From contig NZ_BNBC01000006.1 in assembly GCF_014654675.1 (NCBI RefSeq), positions 186,001-250,000 on the forward strand: a DNA stretch of 64,000 nucleotides, written 5' to 3'. Numbering within the stretch: position 1 is the first letter of the stretch; every line of letters starts with the position of its first letter. This document shows positions 8,409 to 17,138 of this stretch, piece by piece. Both the position numbers and the translations under genes were made by a program. The DNA comes from Streptomyces spiralis (GTDB lineage: Bacteria > Actinomycetota > Actinomycetes > Streptomycetales > Streptomycetaceae). The notes below the pieces were generated by a model. That model had not been told where the DNA came from. It saw only the letters and a program-made list of their open reading frames with translations, and made no database searches.

Positions 8409-10571
8409 ATGCGCACTGGTGAGCCCCCCCTGCCCGCTGTGGGGGACGTTCTCGCCTCCCTGGCGACCGGAGTGTGGCGCTGGGACACCTCCACCGGGCT
8501 GGTCGCGGCCGACGCCGAGGCGGCACGGCTGCTCGGGCTGCCCGCCGAGGAGGTCACCCTCACCGAGGCCCAGGTGCGCGCCCGTCTGCACCCGGTCGAC
8601 TGGAACGAGATCACCGGCGTGGTGCAGCTGGCCGTCGCCGAGGGCACCCTCGCCGAGGTGCGCATCCGGATCATGGACGAGCGGGGCCGCATCATCCGGG
8701 TCGTGCGCAGCCGCTCCCGGCCGACGTACGACCGGCGCAAGAAGGCCTACGAACTGATCGGCACCCTCCAGGAGGTCACCGAGCCGACGCCGGGCTCCCC
8801 GGCCGGGCGCAGCACGGTCACCGGCGACTGGCGGCGCTCCCGGGAGGCGTTCCTGCTGGACGCCGGACGGGCGCTGGCCGAGGCGCGGTCGACGGCCGAG
8901 GTGCTGCGGGTGGCGGCCGGACTGTCGATGCCCGGTTTCTCACCGGACGGTCTCGCCGTGTTCGGGGTGGAGGGCGACCGGCTGACGATCATCGGCCACC
9001 ACGGGCAGCGGCCCGGCGACGAGGGCCCCTTCGTGCACATGGCGCTGGAGACGGACTACCCGGCCGCCGAAGTGGTGCGCACCGGCCGGGCCGTCTACCT
9101 CTCCTCCCCGGAGGAGTACCGGGCCCGCTACCCGCTCACCTGGCCGCTCGCCCAGCGCTTCAACCGCCACTCCTGGGCCTTCCTGCCGCTGACCGCATCG
9201 GGCCGCACCATGGGCGCCTGGATGGCCGCCTTCACCCACCGGGTCGCGTTCACGCCCGACGAGCGCTCGGTACTGACGACGGTGGCCCGGATGCTCGCCC
9301 AGGCGCTCTCGCGGGCCGGGACCGCGGAGACCGAACGGGAGCTGAGCGAGGGGCTGCAGCGCTCGATGATGCCCACGCTGGGCCCCGAGGTCCCCGGCAT
9401 GGACCTGGCGGCCCGGTACGTCCCCACCGGCGGCGGCCTCCAGGTCGGCGGCGACTGGTACGACATGATCCCGCTGCCCGGCGGACCCGCCCGCAGCCGC
9501 ACCAAAAGCGGGGCGGGACGGTTCGCCCTGGTCATGGGCGACGTACAGGGCCATGACGTGCGCGCCGCCGGCCTGATGGGCCAGCTGCGCATCGCCCTGC
9601 GCGCCTACGCCTCCGAGGGCCACCGCCCGGACGCGGTCCTCTCCCGCGCCTCCCGGTTCCTGCACGGCATCGTGGGCGCCGACGCCGAGGACGGCGACAT
9701 CGTCGACCTGCGCTTCGCGACCTGCCTGTACGCCGAGGTCGACCCTCGCACGGGAGTCCTGGAGGTGGCCCGCGCCGGGCACCCGGACCCGGTGATCCGT
9801 ATGACGGACGGCACGGTCCTGATGCGTCCGACGGCGGGCGGCCTGCCCCTCGGCGTCGACCCGGACGCCGACTACCCGACGACCCGATTCACCCTGGAAC
9901 CCGGCGAGACCATGATGATCTGCACGGACGGGCTGATCGAGACCGGCGGGCACGACCTGGACACCGGCTGGCAGCGCGTCCGTACGATCCTGGAGCAGCA
10001 CGAGGGCGACACCGAGGAGCTGGCCGACGCGCTCGTCCAGGGCGTGCACGGGCCCTCCTCGCACTACACCACCGGCCCGCTCGCCGACCGTCGCGAGGAC
10101 GACATAGCCGTCCTGCTGCTGAACCGGCACCCCGAAGCCCCCGTTGGCGCGGTGGCCGTACGGCCCGAGATCCGGCGCACCCTCCTCACGGTCGCGCAGG
10201 CCGAGCCCGAGCGGATCTCGGTGGCCCGGCAGCAGCTGCGGGAACTGCTGCACGACTGGTCGTCCTCGGAGCAGGTGGACTCCGCGGTGCTGCTGCTGTC
10301 CGAGATGCTGACCAACGTCCTCGTGCACACCGACACCGACGCGCTGCTGCTCGCCGAGGTGAGCGGCGAGAAGGGCGAGCGGCGGATGCGGGTGGAGGTC
10401 ACCGACGCCGGCGAGGAGCTGCCGCACAAGCGCCGGCCCGGCGAGCTGGCCTCCTCCGGGCGCGGGCTGCTGCTGATAGAGCTGCTCGCGGACGCCTGGG
10501 GCGTCGAGCCGCGGGGGGTGGGCAAGAGCATCTGGTTCGAGCTGTACGAGCCGCCGCGCGACAAGCTGTGA
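8409..10571 (+). CDS. PAS-GAF-PP2C (SpoIIE/RsbU) phosphatase fused to HATPase anti-sigma kinase domain
   Basis: 720 residues. Domains in order: PAS-like sensor (about 12-120), GAF-like sensor (about 135-300), SpoIIE-type PP2C phosphatase (about 330-550; VGGDWYD near 346, GDVQGHD, ICTDGLIE) and a C-terminal GHKL ATPase (about 575-715; EMLTNVLVH N-box near 632, DAG, GRGLLLIELLADAWG). The family dephosphorylates anti-anti-sigma factors, while the kinase domain acts as the opposing switch kinase, so one protein can read a signal and set partner switching. Targets are not in the window. It stands alone, divergent from aspS, with an apparently leaderless promoter. Confidence 0.9.
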   Translation: MRTGEPPLPAVGDVLASLATGVWRWDTSTGLVAADAEAARLLGLPAEEVTLTEAQVRARLHPVDWNEITGVVQLAVAEGTLAEVRIRIMDERGRIIRVVRSRSRPTYDRRKKAYELIGTLQEVTEPTPGSPAGRSTVTGDWRRSREAFLLDAGRALAEARSTAEVLRVAAGLSMPGFSPDGLAVFGVEGDRLTIIGHHGQRPGDEGPFVHMALETDYPAAEVVRTGRAVYLSSPEEYRARYPLTWPLAQRFNRHSWAFLPLTASGRTMGAWMAAFTHRVAFTPDERSVLTTVARMLAQALSRAGTAETERELSEGLQRSMMPTLGPEVPGMDLAARYVPTGGGLQVGGDWYDMIPLPGGPARSRTKSGAGRFALVMGDVQGHDVRAAGLMGQLRIALRAYASEGHRPDAVLSRASRFLHGIVGADAEDGDIVDLRFATCLYAEVDPRTGVLEVARAGHPDPVIRMTDGTVLMRPTAGGLPLGVDPDADYPTTRFTLEPGETMMICTDGLIETGGHDLDTGWQRVRTILEQHEGDTEELADALVQGVHGPSSHYTTGPLADRREDDIAVLLLNRHPEAPVGAVAVRPEIRRTLLTVAQAEPERISVARQQLRELLHDWSSSEQVDSAVLLLSEMLTNVLVHTDTDALLLAEVSGEKGERRMRVEVTDAGEELPHKRRPGELASSGRGLLLIELLADAWGVEPRGVGKSIWFELYEPPRDKL

Positions 10572-10622
10572 CGGCAGGTCCTCACATGACGACCCGTCCC
10601 CAGGGGGCCGGCGCTCGCGTCC

Positions 10623-11687
10623 CTAGGTGTAGCGCTCGCGCAGTTCGTGGGCGATCCCGAACGCCGCCGCCGTCAGCGGCACCGCCAGCAGCATCCCGAC
10701 GATCCCGGCGACCGATGCCCCCGCCGTGATGGCCAGCAGCACCGCCGCCGGGTGCAGCTGCACGGTCCGGCTCTGGATCATCGGCTGGAGCACATGCCCC
10801 TCCAGCACCTGCACGGCGAGCACGACCCCGAGCACCCACAGCGCGACGACGAACCCCCGGTCGGCGAACGCGACCAGCACCGACACCGCACCCGAGATGA
10901 ACGCGCCCAGGTAGGGGATGTAGGCGCCGACGAAGACCAGCGCGCCCAGTCCGAAGGCCCCCGGCACGCCCAGCACGATCAGGCCGACGGTGATGCAGCC
11001 GGCGTCGATGAACGCGATGATCGTGGTGCCGCGCATGAAGCCCTCGACGGCCGCGAAGGCCCGCCGCGCCATCGCCTCCGCCACGTCGGCCGTGTCGCCC
11101 GGGGCGAGCGTGCGCAGGGAGCGCAGGGCACGGTCGGCGTCACGCAGGAAGAAGAACACCAGCAGCAGGGCCAGTACGGCCATGGCCAGGTACTCGGCGA
11201 CCACGCTGACCCCGCTGATCACGTTGGAGACCGCCGTCCCGCCGAACTTCGACAGCAGCTCCCGGCCATGGGAGGCGAGGTCCTTGAGGGAGGTCCCGGC
11301 ACCCCCGAAGCGGTCGGTCAGCGACTTCGCCGCGCTCTCCAGCGAGGAGGCGATCTGCGGCCCGCTGTCGATCAGCGCGAGGGTCACCACGTAGCCGACG
11401 CCGCCGACGACGACCAGCACGGCGGCGCAGGTGATCCCGGCCGCCAGCGACCGATTGACCCTGGCCCGCACCAGCCGCCGGAACAGGGGCCGCAGCAGCG
11501 CGGATCCCAGCAGCGCCAGCAGTACGGGCGTCACGGCCGTACGGAACGTCACGCACAGCCGTACCGCGATCCACACCACCCCGGAGACCAGCAGCACGAC
11601 GGCACACCAGGCGGCGAGACGTCGGACGGGCTCGGGCAGCAGGCGCACCCCACCAGCGGACCACGCGCCGCCCGAACTGTCCTGCAC
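10623..11687 (-). CDS. AI-2E/PerM family membrane transporter
   Basis: 354 residues with about seven to eight hydrophobic segments and the family features ALLLVFFFLRD, FIDAGCITVGLIVLGVPGA and the C-terminal GHVLQPMIQSRTVQLHPAAV. This family of inner-membrane permeases includes the autoinducer-2 exporter and Na+/H+ antiporter homologues; the true substrate cannot be read from sequence. The GTG start at 11687 has no strong ribosome site and the first 20 residues could be trimmed. It converges with the upstream SpoIIE gene across 51 bases without a clear terminator. Confidence 0.85.
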   Translation of the reverse strand: MQDSSGGAWSAGGVRLLPEPVRRLAAWCAVVLLVSGVVWIAVRLCVTFRTAVTPVLLALLGSALLRPLFRRLVRARVNRSLAAGITCAAVLVVVGGVGYVVTLALIDSGPQIASSLESAAKSLTDRFGGAGTSLKDLASHGRELLSKFGGTAVSNVISGVSVVAEYLAMAVLALLLVFFFLRDADRALRSLRTLAPGDTADVAEAMARRAFAAVEGFMRGTTIIAFIDAGCITVGLIVLGVPGAFGLGALVFVGAYIPYLGAFISGAVSVLVAFADRGFVVALWVLGVVLAVQVLEGHVLQPMIQSRTVQLHPAAVLLAITAGASVAGIVGMLLAVPLTAAAFGIAHELRERYT

Positions 11688-11803
11688 GGACGGCCCGGCC
11701 GGGTGAGTGGGGTGACGAGAGGTCAGCCCCGCTCGGCCCGGTCGGTCGCGGCGAGCCCCGGTCGGCCCGCTCAGTCCCGCTCAGTCCCGGGTAGCCGCGG
11801 CTG

Positions 11804-11829
11804 CCCGGGGGCCGGGCTCGGCCCCCGGG
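11804..11829 (-). terminator. Stem-loop after the pirin gene
   Basis: Perfect 11-base arms (11804-11814 and 11819-11829) with a 4-base loop lie just downstream of the pirin stop codon at 11850. No clear T tract. Confidence 0.55.
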
Positions 11830-11849
11830 GACCCGTCTCCGCCATGGCG

Positions 11850-12644
11850 TCAGCTCTGCGGACCCGTCTCCGTCATGCCGTGGACCGCCGGGATCGTTCC
11901 GAGGCGGCCCTTCTGGAAGTCCTCGAAGGCCTGCATCAGTTCGTCCCGGGTGTTCATGACGAACGGCCCGTAGTGCGCCATGGGCTCACGGATGGGCTGT
12001 CCGCCCAGGAGGACGACCTCCAGGTCCGGCGTGTGGGAGTCCTGCTTCTCGTCCGCGCGGACGGTCAGCGAGGAGCCGGCGCCGAAGACGGCGGTCTGGC
12101 CGAGGTGGATCGGACGCCGCTCGGCGCCCACAGAACCGCGCCCGGCGAGCACGTACGCCAGCCCGTTGAAGTCCTCCCGCCACGGCAGGGTGACCTCCGC
12201 GCCCGGCGCCACCGTCGCGTGGATCATCGTGATCGGTGTGTGCGTGATGCCGGGACCGGCGTGCCCGTCCAGCTCACCGGCGATCACGCGCAGCAGCGCG
12301 CCGCCGTCGGGCGTGCTCAGCAGCTGGACGCTGCCGCCGCGGATGTCCTGGTAGCGCGGGGCCATCATCTTGTCCTTGGCGGGGAGGTTCACCCACAGCT
12401 GCAGGCCGTGGAAGAGACCGCCGGACATGACGAGGGACTCCGGCGGCGCCTCGATGTGGAGCAGGCCGCTGCCCGCCGTCATCCACTGGGTGTCGCCGTT
12501 GGTGATGGTGCCGCCGCCACCGTTGGAGTCCTGGTGGTCGAAGATCCCGTCGATCGAGACGGCGAGCACGGGCCGTGCCACGGCGTCGGCCGGCGCAGCC
12601 ACTCGGGGCAGCGCAAGCGGGTTCTCGACGGTCACTGCAGGCAT
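11850..12644 (-). CDS. Pirin-family protein with internal N-domain deletion
   Basis: 264 residues from the ATG at 12644, which has AAGGAGG 7 bases upstream. N-terminal MPAVTVENPLALPRV and everything from IDGIFDHQDSNGGGG to the end follow Streptomyces pirins, but the sequence passes directly from ARPVLAVS to IDGIF. From memory, homologues of about 320 residues carry some 57 more residues at this point, including the HPHRGFET motif whose two histidines are iron ligands. The other ligand pair survives as HIE in SGLLHIEAP. Pirins are cupin proteins acting as quercetinases or redox regulators; this copy is probably metal-deficient. The reading frame is intact across the junction (near 12566). Confidence 0.85.
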   Translation of the reverse strand: MPAVTVENPLALPRVAAPADAVARPVLAVSIDGIFDHQDSNGGGGTITNGDTQWMTAGSGLLHIEAPPESLVMSGGLFHGLQLWVNLPAKDKMMAPRYQDIRGGSVQLLSTPDGGALLRVIAGELDGHAGPGITHTPITMIHATVAPGAEVTLPWREDFNGLAYVLAGRGSVGAERRPIHLGQTAVFGAGSSLTVRADEKQDSHTPDLEVVLLGGQPIREPMAHYGPFVMNTRDELMQAFEDFQKGRLGTIPAVHGMTETGPQS

Positions 12645-12671
12645 GTCGGTACCTCCTTGTACGACCACTCT

Positions 12672-12687
12672 AGTTGAGCATTCAACT
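12672..12687 (-). promoter_or_regulatory. Inverted repeat upstream of pirin, probable operator
   Basis: AGTTGA-GCAT-TCAACT is a perfect 6-base inverted repeat 27 bases upstream of the pirin start codon. Its size suits a MarR or HxlR-type repressor. No such regulator gene is adjacent, so the binder is unknown. Confidence 0.5.
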
Positions 12688-12710
12688 TTTCGCCACCTGC
12701 AACAGAGAAG

Positions 12711-12734
12711 GCCCGGAGGGCATTCCCTCCGGGC
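12711..12734 (-). terminator. Terminator after the SseB-like gene
   Basis: A perfect 10-base inverted repeat (12711-12720 and 12725-12734) with loop catt lies between the SseB-like gene and the pirin promoter on the same strand. Confidence 0.7.
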
Positions 12735-12827
12735 CCGATCCGCCCATACAGTCACGCGAACGGCAACACCACCGCCGCCACCGCGACCAGCGCGCCCCAC
12801 CGCATCCGCGGCGACGGCGAGCGTCGG

Positions 12828-13310
12828 CTAGCCGTACATCCTGCGCATCGCGAAGTCGACCATCTGCTCCACCGCCTTGGCGTCGAACACCATGCGGTGC
12901 TCGCCCTCCATGTCCAGGACGAAGCCGTACCCGGTCGGCAGCAGGTCGATCACCTCCGCGCCGGTGATCACGAAGTACTTGGACTCCTTGCCGGCGTACC
13001 GGCGCAGCTCCTTCAGCGAGGTGAACATCGGGATCACCGGCTGCTGGGTGTTGTGCAGCGCCAGGAAGCCCGGGGTGTCGCCGCGCGGGCAGTACACCTT
13101 GGACGTGGCGAAGATCTGCTGGAAATCCTCCGCGGACATCTGCCCGGTGGTGAACGCACGGACCGCGTCCGCGAGCGAGGGCGGCGACGGCTCGGGGTAC
13201 AGCGGCTGCTGCTGCCCGTAGCCCCCCGCCATGCCGCCCGGCATCTGCTCCTGCGGCGGCGCGTACTGCTGCTGCGCTGCACCGTCCATCGGCTGGCCGT
13301 ATCCGTACAT
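12828..13310 (-). CDS. SseB-family protein
   Basis: 160 residues. Residues 1-45 are Gln/Pro/Gly/Tyr-rich and probably disordered; 46-160 form an SseB N-terminal-type domain (FQQIFATSKVYCPRGDTPGFLALH, then PMFTSLKELRRYAGKESKYF). These proteins are common and conserved in Streptomyces, with no known enzymatic role. TACGCT is followed by 6 bases and the ATG at 13310, with no Shine-Dalgarno, so the transcript is probably leaderless. Confidence 0.75.
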   Translation of the reverse strand: MYGYGQPMDGAAQQQYAPPQEQMPGGMAGGYGQQQPLYPEPSPPSLADAVRAFTTGQMSAEDFQQIFATSKVYCPRGDTPGFLALHNTQQPVIPMFTSLKELRRYAGKESKYFVITGAEVIDLLPTGYGFVLDMEGEHRMVFDAKAVEQMVDFAMRRMYG

Positions 13311-13435
13311 GCGGCAAGCGTACCGACGAGCCGGCCGCCGGACCTACGATGCGTCGACGAGGACCGGAGCCCGTGGCCGGAACCGGGGCTCGCCGCAGAC
13401 GCGTCACAGACCACACCGTCAGGGGTTGCTTCTTA

Positions 13436-13449
13436 TTACCGACGGGTAG
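13436..13449 (+). promoter_or_regulatory. Inverted repeat overlapping the -10 region of the acyl-CoA dehydrogenase gene
   Basis: TTACC-GACG-GGTAG is a near-perfect palindrome overlapping a TAGCAT hexamer (13447-13452) that could be a -10 element. Palindromes of this kind are typical of TetR-family fatty-acid regulators in actinobacteria. The regulator is not identified. Confidence 0.5.
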
Positions 13450-13460
13450 CATCATCGGAG

Positions 13461-13474
13461 CTACTAGTTGGTAG
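13461..13474 (+). promoter_or_regulatory. Second imperfect palindrome upstream of the acyl-CoA dehydrogenase gene
   Basis: CTACTA-GT-TGGTAG is an imperfect palindrome (one mismatch in the arms) centred 25 bases from the previous one. The pair may form a double operator. Confidence 0.35.
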
Positions 13475-13530
13475 GTCAACCAGACGCGAGGAGTCAGTGC
13501 CTCGCCGAGTCCACAACGGGAGCCGTGGCC

Positions 13531-15357
13531 ATGGGGCACTACAAGTCCAACCTCCGCGACATCGAGTTCAACCTCTTCGAAGTCCTCGGACGCGACAAGC
13601 TGTACGGCACCGGACCGTTCGAGGAGATGGACACCGACACCGCCAGGAGCATCCTGGAGGAGCTGACCCGCCTCGCGGAGAACGAGCTGGCGGAGTCCTT
13701 CGCCGACGCCGACCGCAACCCGCCGGTCTTCGACCCCGAGACCAACACCGCGCCGATACCGGAGACCTTCAAGAAGAGCTACCGGGCCTTCATGGACTCC
13801 GAGTACTGGCGCCTCGGCCTGCCCGAGCAGATCGGCGGCACCACGGCTCCCCCGTCCCTGATCTGGGCGTACGCGGAGCTGATCCTCGGCTCGAACCCGG
13901 CGATCTGGATGTACTCCTCCGGCCCGGCGTTCGCCCGCATCCTCTTCGAGGAGGGCACCGAGGAGCAGAAGAAGCTCGCGAAGATCGCGGTCGAGAAGAC
14001 CTGGGGCTCCACCATGGTGCTCACCGAGCCCGACGCGGGCTCCGACGTGGGCGCCGGCCGCACCAAGGCGGTCCAGCAGGAGGACGGCTCCTGGCACATC
14101 GAGGGCGTGAAGCGCTTCATCACCTCCGGTGAGCACGACATGGAGGAGAACATCCTCCACTACGTCCTCGCCCGCCCCGAGGGCGCCGGCCCCGGCACCA
14201 AGGGCCTGTCCCTCTTCCTCGTCCCGAAGTACCTGTTCGACTGGGAGACCGGCGAGCTGGGCGAGCGCAACGGCGTCTACGCCACCAACGTCGAGCACAA
14301 GATGGGCCTGAAGGCCTCCAACACCTGCGAGATGACCTTCGGCGACCGTCACCCGGCCAAGGGCTGGCTGATCGGCGACAAGCACGACGGCATCCGCCAG
14401 ATGTTCCGCATCATCGAGTTCGCCCGCATGATGGTCGGCACGAAGGCGATCTCCACGCTGTCCACGGGCTACCTCAACGCGCTGGAGTACGCCAAGGAGC
14501 GCGTCCAGGGCCCGGACCTGGCGAACTTCATGGACAAGTCCGCGCCCAAGGTCACCATCACCCACCACCCCGACGTGCGCCGCTCGCTGATGACGCAGAA
14601 GGCGTACGCCGAGGGCATGCGCGCCCTCGTCCTCTACACGGCCTCGATCCAGGACGCGATCGCGGTCAAGGAGGCGAACGGCGAGGACGCGAAGACCGAG
14701 CACGCGCTCAACGACCTGCTCCTGCCGATCGTCAAGGGCTACGGCTCCGAGAAGGGCTACGAGCAGCTCGCCCAGTCCCTGCAGACCTTCGGCGGCTCCG
14801 GCTTCCTGCAGGAGTACCCGATCGAGCAGTACATCCGCGACGCCAAGATCGACACCCTGTACGAGGGCACCACCGCCATCCAGGGCCAGGACTACTTCTT
14901 CCGCAAGATCGTCCGCAACCAGGGCGCGGCCCTGAACTCCCTCGCCGAGGACATCAAGAAGTTCCTGGCGCTGGGCGAGGGCGGCGAGGACCTGGCCGCC
15001 GCCCGCGAGCACCTCGCCAAGGCGGCCGTCGAGCTGGAGGCCGTCGTCGGCGTGATGCTGACCGACCTCGCGGCCACCGAGCAGAACGTCAAGAACATCT
15101 ACAAGGTCGGGCTCAACACGACCCGCCTGCTGCTGGCCTCCGGTGACGTGGTCGTCGGCTACCTGCTGCTCAAGGGTGCGGCGATCGCCGCCGAGAAGCT
15201 CGAGACGGCCTCCGCCAAGGACCGGGCGTTCTACACCGGCAAGATCGCGGCGGCGAAGTTCTTCGCGGCCAACGTCCTGCCCGGCGTCACCCTGGCCCGC
15301 AAGCTGTCGGAGAACGTCGACCTCGACCTGATGGAACTGGACGAGGCGGCGTTCTAG
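13531..15357 (+). CDS. FadE5-like acyl-CoA dehydrogenase
   Basis: 608 residues from the ATG at 13531 (cgggag at 13515-13520). The first residues [20 protein letters not shown] closely match mycobacterial FadE5. The protein has the longer acyl-CoA dehydrogenase architecture, with an extra C-terminal helical domain (about 470-608). FAD-binding segments are visible ([24 protein letters not shown]). The catalytic glutamate is expected at about 445 in [11 protein letters not shown]. It would catalyse the first step of fatty-acyl-CoA beta-oxidation with broad chain length. Two palindromes in the promoter suggest repression by a TetR-type fatty-acid regulator. Confidence 0.92.
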   Translation: MGHYKSNLRDIEFNLFEVLGRDKLYGTGPFEEMDTDTARSILEELTRLAENELAESFADADRNPPVFDPETNTAPIPETFKKSYRAFMDSEYWRLGLPEQIGGTTAPPSLIWAYAELILGSNPAIWMYSSGPAFARILFEEGTEEQKKLAKIAVEKTWGSTMVLTEPDAGSDVGAGRTKAVQQEDGSWHIEGVKRFITSGEHDMEENILHYVLARPEGAGPGTKGLSLFLVPKYLFDWETGELGERNGVYATNVEHKMGLKASNTCEMTFGDRHPAKGWLIGDKHDGIRQMFRIIEFARMMVGTKAISTLSTGYLNALEYAKERVQGPDLANFMDKSAPKVTITHHPDVRRSLMTQKAYAEGMRALVLYTASIQDAIAVKEANGEDAKTEHALNDLLLPIVKGYGSEKGYEQLAQSLQTFGGSGFLQEYPIEQYIRDAKIDTLYEGTTAIQGQDYFFRKIVRNQGAALNSLAEDIKKFLALGEGGEDLAAAREHLAKAAVELEAVVGVMLTDLAATEQNVKNIYKVGLNTTRLLLASGDVVVGYLLLKGAAIAAEKLETASAKDRAFYTGKIAAAKFFAANVLPGVTLARKLSENVDLDLMELDEAAF

Positions 15358-15380
15358 CCCGCACCTCCACATCGTTCTCA

Positions 15381-15416
15381 CGAGGGTCCGCTCCCGGCAC
15401 CGGGAGCGGACCCTCG
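15381..15416 (+). terminator. Terminator after the acyl-CoA dehydrogenase gene
   Basis: A perfect 16-base inverted repeat (15381-15396 and 15401-15416) with a 4-base loop, 23 bases after the stop codon. Confidence 0.8.
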
Positions 15417-15436
15417 TCCGTCGTTAAGGTGAACCC

Positions 15437-16741
15437 ATGAGTACAAGCCAGCGCTTCGACCGCGGCCACACCGACGACCTGATGTCCTTCCTCGCGGCGA
15501 GCCCGTCGCCGTACCACGCCGTCGCCAACGCGGCCGAGCGGCTGGAGAAGGCCGGCTTCCGCCAGGTCGCCGAGACCGATGCGTGGGACGGCACACACGG
15601 CGGCAAGTACGTGCTGCGCGGCGGGGCGATCATCGCGTGGTACGTCCCCGAGGGCGCGGCGCCGTACACACCCTTCCGTATCGTCGGCGCCCACACCGAC
15701 TCGCCCAACCTGCGCGTCAAGCCGCTGCCCGACACCGGAGCGCACGGCTGGCGCCAGGTCGCCGTGGAGATCTACGGCGGCCCGCTGATGAACTCCTGGC
15801 TCGACCGCGACCTGGGCCTGGCCGGCCGGCTCACTCTCCGGGACGGCTCCAGCCGCCTGGTGAACATCGACCGCCCGCTGCTGCGCGTCCCCCAGCTGGC
15901 CATCCACCTGGACCGCTCGGTCTCCACCGAGGGCCTCAAGCTCGACAAGCAGCGGCACCTGCAGCCGGTGTGGGGCCTCGGCGACGACGTCCGCGACGGC
16001 GACCTCATCGCCTTCCTGGAGCACGAGACCGGTCTGCCGGCGGGCGAGGTCGCCGGCTGGGACCTGATGGTGCACTCCGTGGAGCCGCCCGCCTACCTGG
16101 GCCGCGACCAGGAACTCGTGGCCGCCCCCCGCATGGACAACCTGCTCTCGGTGCACGCCGGTACGGCGGCCCTGGCGGCCGTGGCGACGGGGCCGGGCGC
16201 GGGCGAACTGCCGTACATCCCCGTGCTGGCCGCCTTCGACCACGAGGAGAACGGCTCCCAGTCCGACACGGGCGCGGACGGCCCGCTGCTCGGCGGCGTG
16301 CTGGAGCGCTCGGTGTTCGCGCGCGGAGGGTCGTACGAGGACCGGGCGCGCGCCTTCGCCGGCACGATCTGCCTGTCCTCCGACACGGGCCACGCCGTGC
16401 ACCCCAACTACGCCGAGCGGCACGACCCGACGCACCACCCGCGCGCGGGCGGCGGCCCCATCCTCAAGGTCAACGTCAACAACCGCTACGCCACGGACGG
16501 TTCGGGCCGGGCGGTGTTCACCGCGGCCTGCGAGAAGGCCGGCGTCCCCTTCCAGTCGTTCGTCTCCAACAACTCCATGCCGTGCGGCACGACCATCGGC
16601 CCGATCACCGCGGCGCGGCACGGCATCCGCACGGTCGACATCGGTGTGGCCATCCTGTCCATGCACAGCGCCCGGGAACTGTGCGCCGCCGACGACCCGT
16701 TCCTGCTGGCCAACGCGCTGGTGGCGTTCCTGGAAGGCTGA
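15437..16741 (+). CDS. M18-family aspartyl-type aminopeptidase
   Basis: 434 residues, normal length for M18. Di-metal and catalytic motifs are visible: HTDSPNLRVK (first His/Asp), MDNLLSVHA (bridging Asp), FDHEENGSQS (catalytic and ligand Glu pair), and SSDTGHAVHPNY. A further C-terminal His lies in ILSMHSARE. The family removes N-terminal acidic residues from peptides in the cytoplasm. TAAGGT (15425-15430) is followed by 6 bases and the ATG, indicating a leaderless transcript that starts directly after the preceding terminator. Confidence 0.93.
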   Translation: MSTSQRFDRGHTDDLMSFLAASPSPYHAVANAAERLEKAGFRQVAETDAWDGTHGGKYVLRGGAIIAWYVPEGAAPYTPFRIVGAHTDSPNLRVKPLPDTGAHGWRQVAVEIYGGPLMNSWLDRDLGLAGRLTLRDGSSRLVNIDRPLLRVPQLAIHLDRSVSTEGLKLDKQRHLQPVWGLGDDVRDGDLIAFLEHETGLPAGEVAGWDLMVHSVEPPAYLGRDQELVAAPRMDNLLSVHAGTAALAAVATGPGAGELPYIPVLAAFDHEENGSQSDTGADGPLLGGVLERSVFARGGSYEDRARAFAGTICLSSDTGHAVHPNYAERHDPTHHPRAGGGPILKVNVNNRYATDGSGRAVFTAACEKAGVPFQSFVSNNSMPCGTTIGPITAARHGIRTVDIGVAILSMHSARELCAADDPFLLANALVAFLEG

Positions 16742-16874
16742 CCGCGCCGACCACCCGGCCCATGAGGGGCCGTCTCCGCATGCGCACCCCGGTTGCGGGT
16801 ACCCGCAGTTGACCGGGAGGGACCGGCACACGCCGGAACCACCGGATGCGACACCGGACTAGGAGGCGACACTC

Positions 16875-17126
16875 ATGGGCCTCGGCGGGTGCATCATCCT
16901 CATCGCCGTGGGAGCCATCCTCACATTCGCGACCGACTGGCACATGCAGGGGGTCAACCTGCATGTGGTCGGCATCATCCTGATGATCGTGGGCCTGATC
17001 GGGGTCACGACGTTCAGCAGCATCTACCGGCGCCGCCGGGTCATGGTGCCGCCATCCACCACCGTGGTCGAGGAGGAACGGCACCACCACCGCGACGGCT
17101 ACATCGACGGCGGGTACGGCATGTGA
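16875..17126 (+). CDS. Small two-TM membrane protein (DUF6458-like)
   Basis: 83 residues with a strong Shine-Dalgarno (aggagg at 16861-16866). Two hydrophobic segments (about 3-20 and 28-48) are separated by a short loop WHMQGVNL. A cytoplasmic basic patch (YRRRRV) and a His/Glu-rich tail follow. It resembles the short actinobacterial proteins grouped as DUF6458. No function is known. The gene converges on the thioredoxin-NHL gene. Confidence 0.7.
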   Translation: MGLGGCIILIAVGAILTFATDWHMQGVNLHVVGIILMIVGLIGVTTFSSIYRRRRVMVPPSTTVVEEERHHHRDGYIDGGYGM

Positions 17127-17138
17127 CCCCGTGCCGGA

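Noticed and set aside
12682..15381. Very long open frame on the minus strand across the acyl-CoA dehydrogenase gene
   Set aside because: Antisense shadow produced by GC-rich third positions; composition is Arg/Gly/Val/Leu-biased with no family motif, while the plus-strand protein is clearly FadE5-like.
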